Shown here in pieces: positions 1-5,913 of a DNA stretch of 5,913 nt. Origin of the DNA: Euryarchaeota archaeon TMED117 (lineage in GTDB: Archaea > Thermoplasmatota > Poseidoniia > Poseidoniales > Poseidoniaceae). The stretch spans positions 11,940 through 17,852 of the forward strand of contig NHFS02000085.1 of NCBI GenBank assembly GCA_002171315.2, given 5' to 3'. A model generated the notes under the pieces. That model saw only the letters and a list, made by a program, of their open reading frames with translations. It was not told the DNA's origin and did not search any database. A program made the position numbers and the translations under genes. Each line of letters opens with the position of its first letter. Position 1 is the stretch's first letter.

Positions 1-1143
1 GAAGATCGCATTCAAAAGGAGTTAGAGGAAGATTCTGTTTCGCTTTCTGGCGATTCTGGTGGCAAAGCGGAATTATTACGACTTCTTGAAGCAACAAAGC
101 AACCTGTCATCTTGGCATGCAATGATATCATGGGCTTATGGGGTCGTTCATCTTCAACTTGGAGAAATACCAAGGATCGCTTTTCAAAACATTTGGTCAC
201 AATCAACTTTGATCGTGTATCGAATGAGGCCCTACGTAGAATTGCACGCCGTGTTTTACGTGAAGAAAACATCGAATTCACACAGGATGCCATTGAATCA
301 TTGATTCAAGGAAATCATGGGGATTTACGTGCCCTTGTTCGTGATCTCCAAGTTCTTTCAACCGGTTCAATTTCATCTTTGACAAAAGATCAGGTCACAG
401 AGCATCTTGAAGCTGGTGTCCGTGATGTTACGACTGAAGTATTTCCTGGTATGGAAAACCTGTATCGTTCTCGCACAGCACAAGAAGCCGTTCAACTTGG
501 TAGAACCATAGATAAACAGCCATCGGATCTCATGAATTGGGTTCATTGGAACAATTCCTCACTTTTTGGCAATGAATCCATACAAAAAGCCTCGAATGCT
601 TTAGTTGTGGCTGACAAGTCCGTTGAAAGTAGATACCGAGATTTGGCCCACCATTCTTCGTATTGGACACTCCATCTATCTTCGCTTTCTGCAAGTGTTG
701 CTAACTCAAAGCCACTTGAGGGCCGTATCTATGCGAGTTATCCTCATTACTTGCGTCGTTCAGGTTCTTGGACTCGACCAGCAATCATCTCACATCTATC
801 CGATATGTCGAAAACAAGTAAATCGACTGTTCGAAGAGAATTTTTGCCGTTATTATCTGCACTGAGCAGAGAAGATTCTGTAATCGGCGATCCGAATCAA
901 TTTTCAATTTCTTTGTCGCTTGGACTCAGTTCACAAGAACATGCAACATTGTGCAATATGCCAGTTAGTCGAAAATCAACGAAAGCCATGATGAAGGCTT
1001 TTGATGAGGCTGAACAAAAATGGAAAGAACCCATCATCGCTGACATTATTGAAGAATCACTTCCTGAAGAACCTACACAGGAAGTCCTTGACGAGGTTGT
1101 TGAAGAACCGACTATTGATTCAGCTCAACGCACATTATTTTGA
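1..1143 (+). CDS. rfcL: Replication factor C large subunit (clamp loader), 3' part only
   Basis: The frame is open from base 1 to the TGA at 1141-1143, giving 380 residues; the start lies outside the window. RfcL works with the small RFC subunits to load the PCNA sliding clamp onto primed DNA using ATP. Visible landmarks, in partial numbering: a basic-acidic stretch then GDSGGKAELLRLL (17-29), matching the conserved GG after Walker B; sensor 1 PVILACND (35-42, Asn41); INFDRV and the helix after it; and sensor 2 HGDLRALVRDLQ (106-117, Arg110). The rest is the helical RFC collar domain, then an acidic linker (about 346-374) and a terminal QRTLF resembling a PCNA-interacting box. Walker A and the Walker B Asp-Glu are missing only because the window cuts the gene. 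A full archaeal RfcL is about 480-500 residues, so roughly the first 100-120 are absent. The gene converges on trkH and overlaps it by 9 bp. The family call is firm. Confidence 0.9.
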   Translation, partial: EDRIQKELEEDSVSLSGDSGGKAELLRLLEATKQPVILACNDIMGLWGRSSSTWRNTKDRFSKHLVTINFDRVSNEALRRIARRVLREENIEFTQDAIESLIQGNHGDLRALVRDLQVLSTGSISSLTKDQVTEHLEAGVRDVTTEVFPGMENLYRSRTAQEAVQLGRTIDKQPSDLMNWVHWNNSSLFGNESIQKASNALVVADKSVESRYRDLAHHSSYWTLHLSSLSASVANSKPLEGRIYASYPHYLRRSGSWTRPAIISHLSDMSKTSKSTVRREFLPLLSALSREDSVIGDPNQFSISLSLGLSSQEHATLCNMPVSRKSTKAMMKAFDEAEQKWKEPIIADIIEESLPEEPTQEVLDEVVEEPTIDSAQRTLF

Positions 1144-2760
1144 TTCTTCAATAGGTTCTCTTGAAATCATTCGTCGCAATCGTGCTAAAGCACCGCGATT
1201 TGTCTGATCTTTCGATTCAGATCTCCAAGTATGTGGATGTAGAAGGATAACTGCAGTAAGTAATTCCAATCTTCCAAACCACATGAGTATTGAAGTCCAT
1301 ATTAACGCACCCGAATTCAACCCTGCCCACGTTTCGGTCGGTCCATAGTTTCCTAAAGTTGGACCTGTGTTGCCTAAACTAGATGCAACTAATGCGAGAA
1401 TTGATTCGAAATCTTCTCCAGGTATTACCAATGCGAGAATGATGGAGGATATTGCAAATAATCCAATCCAAACGAAAAGCATTCCAACGATTAATCCAAG
1501 CTGTTGGTCTCCTACGACCTGATTATTCATTCGAATTTTTTGCACCTTTCTAGGTTGTGCAATTCGAATCAATTCTCTCATTGCAACCTTGAATGCGAGA
1601 TTGACTCTCATCAATTTTAATCCACCACTGGTACTACCAGCACATGCTCCAATGATCATCAGAACAAAGAGCAACAAGTGGGTAAATACAGGCCATTGCA
1701 TGTAATCTGTAGATGTATAACCTGTTGACGTTCCAATCGAAACGACGTGGAATAAACTGTCAATGAACGAATCAGCAGTTGTGTAATCTCTTGTAACCAA
1801 TAATGCAATGGTTATGAAAAGGAATGTAGTCAAGATGTAAACGAGATAATTTTTGAATTCTTCATCTTGTGTAGCTTTCTTGAATTGTCCTTCCCGAATG
1901 AACCACAACAGAGTGAAATTGATTCCACCAATGAACATAAAGAAGATGATAATCAATTCAACGGTGTAGGATTCAAAATGTCCAATACTTGCATCATAGG
2001 TTGAGAATCCTCCAGTTGGCATTGTTGTTAATGCGTGATTTAATGAATCAAACCAGTCGAGTTTTCCAATCGTGATCAATAAACCGAATTCGAGTATTGT
2101 TAATACGAGATAGAGAGTCCAAAGTGCAAGTGCAGTCTCTTGTAACTTCGGTTTCAATCTTGATAATGATGGACCTGTTAATTCGGCTCTAGCAAGGGCC
2201 ATTCCTCCACCAATGACTCGAGAAAGAATCATCATTCCTAGCATAATGATACCCATACCTCCAAACCATTGTGTGAGTGATCTCCAGAGAAGCAAACCTC
2301 GAGGTTGTGAATTAATACAATCCATTCCAGGATAACAACTCGGACTCATTGAAGTGGAAATTACTGTTGCTCCAGTTGTTGTGAATCCAGACATCGATTC
2401 GAACCAAGAATTCACTGCGCCTCGAAGAATGTCGGCTAAATCTGATCCTTCTGTAAACGGTCCATGGAAGACACCTCCAAGCCAATAGGGGAAGGCTCCA
2501 ACCAAAACTGCAAGAGGCCAAACAAGTGCAACTGCTGCAAATGCTTCTCGATCTCGCAATCGAGTATGTGTGTTTCTTCTGGTTCCGAAACGTAACATGA
2601 TGAAACCAATGAATAATGACAAACCTGCTGGCAGTGAGAATGCTCGAATTGCTAAATCCCAATCATCAAGGAAACCAGTGATTATTGCGCAAAGAACGAG
2701 TGGTATGGTCAACGCCACCAATGTCCAACCAAGGATAAGACCAAGTACGTCAAAACGCAT
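1135..2760 (-). CDS. trkH: TrkH-type potassium uptake membrane subunit
   Basis: This 541-residue membrane protein is the ion-conducting subunit of a Trk/Ktr system and carries K+ (or Na+/K+) into the cell. All four M1-P-M2 repeats are visible, each with its filter glycine: SGFTTTGAT (124-132, Gly130), TMPTGGFSTYD (246-256), SIGTSTGYTSTDY (341-353, Gly347) and SLGNTGPT (461-468, Gly466). Other family signatures are RSLTQWFGGMGII (160-172), the repeat-3 intramembrane gating loop GACAGSTSGGLKLMR (371-385), and GRLELLT...WR near the end (496-512). E. coli TrkH has about 483 residues. The extra length lies partly in a longer loop after pore 1 containing Cys142 and Cys148, and in a charged C-terminal tail of about 28 residues. 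The ATG at 2758-2760 is preceded by AAGGTG, inside the last codons of trkA, at 5 nt spacing. It is the last gene of the set. Ion selectivity cannot be read with certainty; glycine in all four filters favours K+. Confidence 0.95.
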   Translation of the reverse strand: MRFDVLGLILGWTLVALTIPLVLCAIITGFLDDWDLAIRAFSLPAGLSLFIGFIMLRFGTRRNTHTRLRDREAFAAVALVWPLAVLVGAFPYWLGGVFHGPFTEGSDLADILRGAVNSWFESMSGFTTTGATVISTSMSPSCYPGMDCINSQPRGLLLWRSLTQWFGGMGIIMLGMMILSRVIGGGMALARAELTGPSLSRLKPKLQETALALWTLYLVLTILEFGLLITIGKLDWFDSLNHALTTMPTGGFSTYDASIGHFESYTVELIIIFFMFIGGINFTLLWFIREGQFKKATQDEEFKNYLVYILTTFLFITIALLVTRDYTTADSFIDSLFHVVSIGTSTGYTSTDYMQWPVFTHLLLFVLMIIGACAGSTSGGLKLMRVNLAFKVAMRELIRIAQPRKVQKIRMNNQVVGDQQLGLIVGMLFVWIGLFAISSIILALVIPGEDFESILALVASSLGNTGPTLGNYGPTETWAGLNSGALIWTSILMWFGRLELLTAVILLHPHTWRSESKDQTNRGALARLRRMISREPIEESK

Positions 2761-2762
2761 GA

Positions 2763-4184
2763 TTACACCTTAAATTTCTTCTCAAGATCGGCGACTCTAT
2801 CGGGTCGACAAAACAAAATTAGTCGATCTCCGTCCACAATGGTTTTTTCTCTTGATGGTCGTAATGTCTCCCATCCACCCATCGTGTTTCTTCGTTGAAT
2901 GAAAGCAATTCGAGCCCAATCAGGTATACCTGCATCACCAACCCTCTTTCCTACGAATTTCGTGGCATTCGATACTGGAAGACTGATTCCAACGATGTCA
3001 GGAATATTTGAGAGAATTGCGTAGGCTCCGGCAGCTCTTGTATGGATATGTGCTAGAATGTTATCCACTGCAACACGCTTGATGTCCACTGCAAAGGTAA
3101 TCCCCATTCGTTGTGTAACTTTGACCAAGTCTGAATCCTTTAGAATCAATCCTGTACGCGTAACACCCATATCATTGGCGAGAAGAGCTGCAGCGATGGA
3201 AATGTGGTCATCTTCCAAGGCTGCAATAGCGATATGATGTTCATTAATTCCAATCTCAGTGAGAATGTTTCGATCAAGGAAATCTCCATGAATCACTTCA
3301 ATATTGCCATGAGAACCGATATCGGATCCTGATAAATTGTTGGCGATATTCAAATCTCGTTCGATGACAGTGACAAATGCTCCACTACGCAACCAATCTC
3401 TAGCTATACGCTTTCCAATCTCTGTTGCTCCAATAATTGCAACCTTTGGTTTGGTTGGGAAATCAATTGACTCATGACCAAACGATGTGAGGATGCGACT
3501 GAAAGAAGCAAGTCCTGTTGTTGCAACAGCGATTCTATCCTTTGGCATTAATGAGAAATCCTTGTTTGGAACAGTACTGATTTCTCCATCTCTCTTCACT
3601 CCGACAATAAGAGGTAAGCCACCTTCGACACCTAAGCTGGCTTCAGCAAGAGTTTGATAGATTACATTCGATGCATTCTGTGTGACATTAAGTTCAATGA
3701 TGTATGCTTCATGACCGAATGGAATAACCTCTTCAATTGCAGAAGAACGCAATCCACTCGAAAGTCTACGGATTGCACCATCAACTGGATCAATTGCGTA
3801 ATCAACAGAAGCCCAGCGACTAAGATGGCCTTCAGTATGTTCTTCAACATAATGCGGATTTCTGAATCGACCTATGGACAGGAGTGTCTTTTGAATTGAA
3901 GAACCGTTTTGTCGTTTATGCTCGTCTTCTGCAAGAGCACAAGCGATGAGATTACGGTCATCAGAATCCGTAACTGCTACGAATACTGTCGCATCGCCAA
4001 TGCCTGCTTCAATCAACGAATCACGTGATGTAATATCGCCATGAATGACCAGAGCATCGAGAGATTGAGCATTCTTAACTGCCCTGGAATCATTGTCGAT
4101 TAGGACAACATCCATCGTTTCTGCACGCATAGCACGAGCTAATTCCGCTCCTACTCTTCCAGCACCGCCAATAATTACTCGCAT
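2763..4184 (-). CDS. trkA: TrkA-type potassium transport regulator with two RCK units
   Basis: This 473-residue cytoplasmic protein should bind TrkH from inside and gate it in response to nucleotides. It has the full duplicated layout of E. coli TrkA (458 residues): RCK_N1 (about 1-135), RCK_C1 (about 150-227), RCK_N2 (about 246-375) and RCK_C2 (about 397-471). The first Rossmann fold is canonical: IIGGAGRVG (4-12, Gly7/Gly9/Gly12), with acidic Asp30 after strand 2 and HGD at 48-50. The second reads IIGATEIG (250-257), so the central glycine of GxGxxG is Thr254; Glu275 and HGD (299-301) are kept. There are no membrane segments. The ATG at 4182-4184 is chosen because GAGGTGAT (an 8-base match to the archaeal anti-SD) sits 4 nt upstream; an ATG 6 nt earlier is followed at once by TAA and cannot be the start. 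It lies 10 nt after the transglutaminase-like gene and 2 nt before trkH. Confidence 0.94.
   Translation of the reverse strand: MRVIIGGAGRVGAELARAMRAETMDVVLIDNDSRAVKNAQSLDALVIHGDITSRDSLIEAGIGDATVFVAVTDSDDRNLIACALAEDEHKRQNGSSIQKTLLSIGRFRNPHYVEEHTEGHLSRWASVDYAIDPVDGAIRRLSSGLRSSAIEEVIPFGHEAYIIELNVTQNASNVIYQTLAEASLGVEGGLPLIVGVKRDGEISTVPNKDFSLMPKDRIAVATTGLASFSRILTSFGHESIDFPTKPKVAIIGATEIGKRIARDWLRSGAFVTVIERDLNIANNLSGSDIGSHGNIEVIHGDFLDRNILTEIGINEHHIAIAALEDDHISIAAALLANDMGVTRTGLILKDSDLVKVTQRMGITFAVDIKRVAVDNILAHIHTRAAGAYAILSNIPDIVGISLPVSNATKFVGKRVGDAGIPDWARIAFIQRRNTMGGWETLRPSREKTIVDGDRLILFCRPDRVADLEKKFKV
2766..2771 (-). promoter_or_regulatory. Shine-Dalgarno for trkH inside the last codons of trkA
   Basis: The minus strand reads AAGGTG then TAATC then ATG. 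The AGGTG core matches the archaeal anti-SD and sits 5 nt before the trkH start. It forms the last two sense codons (Lys-Val) of trkA, and only 2 nt separate the trkA stop from the trkH start. This supports co-translation of regulator and channel. Confidence 0.8.
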
Positions 4185-4188
4185 TTAC

Positions 4189-4196
4189 ATCACCTC
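4189..4196 (-). promoter_or_regulatory. Strong Shine-Dalgarno for trkA, overlapping the upstream stop codon
   Basis: The minus strand reads TGAGGTGATGTAAATG. GAGGTGAT is an 8-base match to the complement of the archaeal 16S 3' end (AUCACCUCCU), 4 nt before the trkA ATG. Its first two bases belong to the TGA stop of the transglutaminase-like gene (4195-4197), so a ribosome finishing that gene sits on the trkA initiation site. This arrangement suggests translational coupling and fixes the trkA start. Confidence 0.85.
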
Positions 4197-5799
4197 ATTG
4201 ATAGATAGGGAATTTCCCACCGCCATAATTGATTGATCCAACCGTATCAAATGTACGATCCCGTTCAATGTCTTGATTATCTCCATCACTATCTCCAAAC
4301 TTGAGTGGGTAGTAGTAGGCATGGATGTAGTTTCCAGTAGGATCTGGCTTCTCAATCCAATCGATTAGTGCAGAGGATGTATGGAGAAGCCATTTGTTGT
4401 TTGTAACGTCAACAGAGGCCTCAACAAAACATGTGTTCAATTCAATCGAGTTTGCATTGCACCACTCATCGGACATTGGAAGTTGAATGTATCCCCAAGC
4501 GTGTCCTTCCCATTGCGTGAATGATTTACTCGATAAAACGCCAAAAACATACCATCCTGGAACGCCACGAACTTTGAGCATGCTTAGGAATGCATTCGTT
4601 TGTTCATCACAATCGCCTATACCTGCAGCCAAACAACTTGACCCACTACGTGGAGGGTGAGGCGCATCATTGTCATACTCGATATTATCACGAATGTAAT
4701 CGAACGCTCCTCGTACGAAATCGTAAACGTTGTCATTTCCTTCAGGAAGGTTGCTCTCAACACTTGCGACCGCAGCAATCACATTTGCTGCAGTGCCATC
4801 GATTGCATAATCGGCACGAGCATAATTGTACCATTTTGCATATGAAGGATTGTTAGTGCCTGTGAATGTGTTTTCTCTTACTCCATTGCCTCTGTTAGCA
4901 AAATCTGCAAAAGTGCCACTTGATTCAGAAGTAATACCAGTTGTAAAACCAGGGACCCGTGGATCGATATTATCTAAATCACCATCCCATGTGTAAGATT
5001 TTGTTTTTATTGTGGTTTGGTATTCGAAAGAGGTCGATTCGGACGGACCTAAGTTCATTTTAACTTTCACACAAGGACCTCCAATACAGAAATCATCACC
5101 AGAGCCTGATGTACCAGGCCACCACACTTCATGACCATTGGCGGTGACAATCTTGTCAGCAACCATTCGGGGAGGAATTCCTTCTAGAGGTATATTGATC
5201 ACTTGTCCATCAATTATTAATTCTATTTTCGTCACATCTTGAATTAATTGATTGGGTGCTGGACTTGTTCCATCGGTATAAACAAATGTTGTGCTATGAC
5301 CCTCAAGTGCTTTGATATCAGGTGATATTGGTAAAGTTTCAAGCATATATTCTCCAGTATTTGAATCAGTATTTGCTATTGAAACAATTCGATTTAGGGT
5401 ATAATCTGCTTCGATATCATAGACCATATAGCCCAATGTGGGATTTTCAAGGAATTCTTTGATATCTCCAACTTCAGACAAAACATGTTCTCTTGCTTGT
5501 GGAGAGAGCATAATGAATGCAACCAGGCCAAGCATAACTACTGTACGGAACCTGTTCCTACCTCCTTTGAGAATATTCTTAGTTCTACCACGATCGCTCT
5601 GAACGAATCCTCGACGTTTTGGTGCTTTGGTCATCTTGTAGGTACTAGCTCCAGTATGGCGGTCAAGTTGAATACCAATTCGTTCATTCATGATACGACT
5701 GCTAGCAAGAACTCTACCACAAGAGTAACAGATGGTATCACCATCCATCGTCGGAGAATCGCAGTAAGGGCAGGAGCCCATAGAGAATTGGTTAGCCAT
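4195..5799 (-). CDS. Membrane-anchored zinc-ribbon / transglutaminase-like protein
   Basis: This 534-residue protein is recognised by domain, not by name. Residues 10-27 form a CxxC-x10-CxxC zinc ribbon (Cys10, 13, 24, 27). A basic linker (about 56-85) leads to one membrane segment (about 84-99, VVMLGLVAFIML). By the positive-inside rule, the ribbon is cytoplasmic and the rest outside. Residues about 120-330 look beta-rich, with a Cys238/Cys243 pair and a LGPSESTSFEY stretch like the Ig-type strands before archaeal transglutaminase domains. The transglutaminase/papain-like core spans about 335-485: catalytic Cys397 in GIGDCDEQTNAFL, His433 in EGHAWGYIQLP, and probably Asp464 in SVDVTNN (Glu460 is the alternative). 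The family cleaves or crosslinks proteins or peptides through a thioester; the substrate here is unknown. The start is fixed by an in-frame TGA (5800-5802) directly before the ATG; Met7 is the only close alternative and has no better signal. No SD is visible. It is the first gene before trkA-trkH. Confidence 0.85.
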   Translation of the reverse strand: MANQFSMGSCPYCDSPTMDGDTICYSCGRVLASSRIMNERIGIQLDRHTGASTYKMTKAPKRRGFVQSDRGRTKNILKGGRNRFRTVVMLGLVAFIMLSPQAREHVLSEVGDIKEFLENPTLGYMVYDIEADYTLNRIVSIANTDSNTGEYMLETLPISPDIKALEGHSTTFVYTDGTSPAPNQLIQDVTKIELIIDGQVINIPLEGIPPRMVADKIVTANGHEVWWPGTSGSGDDFCIGGPCVKVKMNLGPSESTSFEYQTTIKTKSYTWDGDLDNIDPRVPGFTTGITSESSGTFADFANRGNGVRENTFTGTNNPSYAKWYNYARADYAIDGTAANVIAAVASVESNLPEGNDNVYDFVRGAFDYIRDNIEYDNDAPHPPRSGSSCLAAGIGDCDEQTNAFLSMLKVRGVPGWYVFGVLSSKSFTQWEGHAWGYIQLPMSDEWCNANSIELNTCFVEASVDVTNNKWLLHTSSALIDWIEKPDPTGNYIHAYYYPLKFGDSDGDNQDIERDRTFDTVGSINYGGGKFPIYQ

Positions 5800-5865
5800 T
5801 CATCGTTTAATGGTTGTGTGAGAAGACCGACCAATCCTTTGATAGGGAAGGTCCGGGCGGAAAAT
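5800..5865 (-). promoter_or_regulatory. Probable promoter region of the transglutaminase-trkA-trkH set
   Basis: This non-coding gap precedes the first gene. No SD is present before the ATG at 5799, unlike the two downstream genes, so a leaderless or short-leader transcript is likely. The best TATA-like string is TATCAAA (5844-5838, minus strand), which would place a start site near 5815 and a leader of about 16 nt. It is weak and lacks a clear BRE. An imperfect inverted repeat overlaps it: GACCAATCC (5829-5837) and GGGAAGGTC (5845-5853) around a 7-nt centre, with six paired positions, one G-T and two A-A mismatches. This could be an operator but could equally be chance. Confidence 0.3.
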
Positions 5866-5913
5866 TCATTCCTGTTCATCGGATTCTACATGATCGACAT
5901 AGATAATCGCACT
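5866..5913 (-). CDS. Possible C-terminal tail of an upstream minus-strand gene (partial)
   Basis: One minus-strand frame is open from the window edge to TGA at 5866-5868 and encodes SAIIYVDHVESDEQE. A hydrophobic strand followed by an acidic tail is protein-like, and the other two minus frames close after 8 and 11 codons. If real, this gene ends 66 nt before the transglutaminase-like gene. Fifteen codons are too few to identify a family. It competes with a plus-strand start over the same bases. Confidence 0.27.
   Translation of the reverse strand, partial: SAIIYVDHVESDEQE
5890..5913 (+). CDS. Possible start of a divergent plus-strand gene (partial)
   Basis: An ATG at 5890-5892 opens a frame (MIDIDNRT) that runs off the window edge. 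No SD precedes it, but a purine-rich GGCGG followed by AAAATTCATT (5861-5870) lies about 25 nt upstream, the spacing expected for a TATA box driving a leaderless archaeal gene. Eight codons cannot identify a product. It is the alternative to the minus-strand tail over the same bases; at most one is likely to be real. Confidence 0.22.

Noticed and set aside
59..304. An 81-codon plus-strand frame inside rfcL
   Set aside because: It is a different frame over the sensor 1 region of rfcL; the rfcL frame is conserved and continues far beyond it.
1138..1141. TTTT at the rfcL end as an archaeal T-tract terminator
   Set aside because: Only four T in a row, lying within the coding overlap; too weak to call.
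2312..2662. A 116-codon minus-strand frame inside trkH
   Set aside because: It is a shadow of the trkH coding frame, which carries all the family motifs; its product is rich in Ser, Arg, Cys and Trp with no domain.
4590..4856. An 88-codon plus-strand frame rich in His and Cys opposite the transglutaminase core
   Set aside because: The His/Cys richness comes from being antisense to the Cys/His catalytic region; it has no initiation signal and no metal-site spacing.
5829..5853. Inverted repeat as a transcription terminator
   Set aside because: It has two A-A mismatches and a G-T pair and no T-run on either side; at most it is a weak operator candidate.
5688..5879. A 63-codon minus-strand frame across the start of the transglutaminase-like gene
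   Set aside because: Most of it overlaps the zinc-ribbon coding region in another frame, it has no SD, and its composition resembles no protein family.

Overview
The window looks like a piece of an archaeal chromosome, most plausibly a marine euryarchaeon of the Poseidoniia (Marine Group II/III) type. The reasons are an archaeal/eukaryotic-style replication factor C large subunit, Shine-Dalgarno sequences that pair with the archaeal 16S tail (GAGGTGAT), acidic protein tails, very tight gene packing and moderate base composition (estimated by eye at slightly over 40% GC). The lineage is an inference; archaeal origin is much firmer than the exact group.

Layout: (1) Positions 1-1143 on the plus strand hold the C-terminal 380 codons of the clamp-loader large subunit RfcL; the start lies outside the window. 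(2) Positions 1135-5799 on the minus strand hold a compact three-gene set, read right to left: an uncharacterised membrane-anchored zinc-ribbon/transglutaminase-like protein (5799-4195), a TrkA-type double-RCK potassium-channel regulator (4184-2763), and the TrkH-type potassium-translocating membrane subunit (2760-1135). Gaps are 10 nt and 2 nt, and each downstream gene has its SD at or inside the 3' end of the gene before it, so this is very probably one transcript with coupled translation. The rfcL and trkH genes converge and overlap by 9 bp. (3) Positions 5800-5913 hold a short gap and the edge of an unidentified neighbour, whose strand cannot be settled from what is visible.

TrkH and TrkA together form a cation (K+) uptake system: TrkH is the four-repeat pore and TrkA the cytoplasmic nucleotide-sensing gate. 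The novel part is the first gene of the set. It has an N-terminal four-cysteine zinc ribbon, one transmembrane segment, a probably extracellular beta-rich region, and a transglutaminase/protease-fold domain with an apparently intact Cys-His-Asp triad. Its fixed position ahead of trkA-trkH suggests, but does not prove, a link between an envelope-facing thiol enzyme and potassium transport.

No tRNA, rRNA, CRISPR array, insertion sequence or long repeat was seen.
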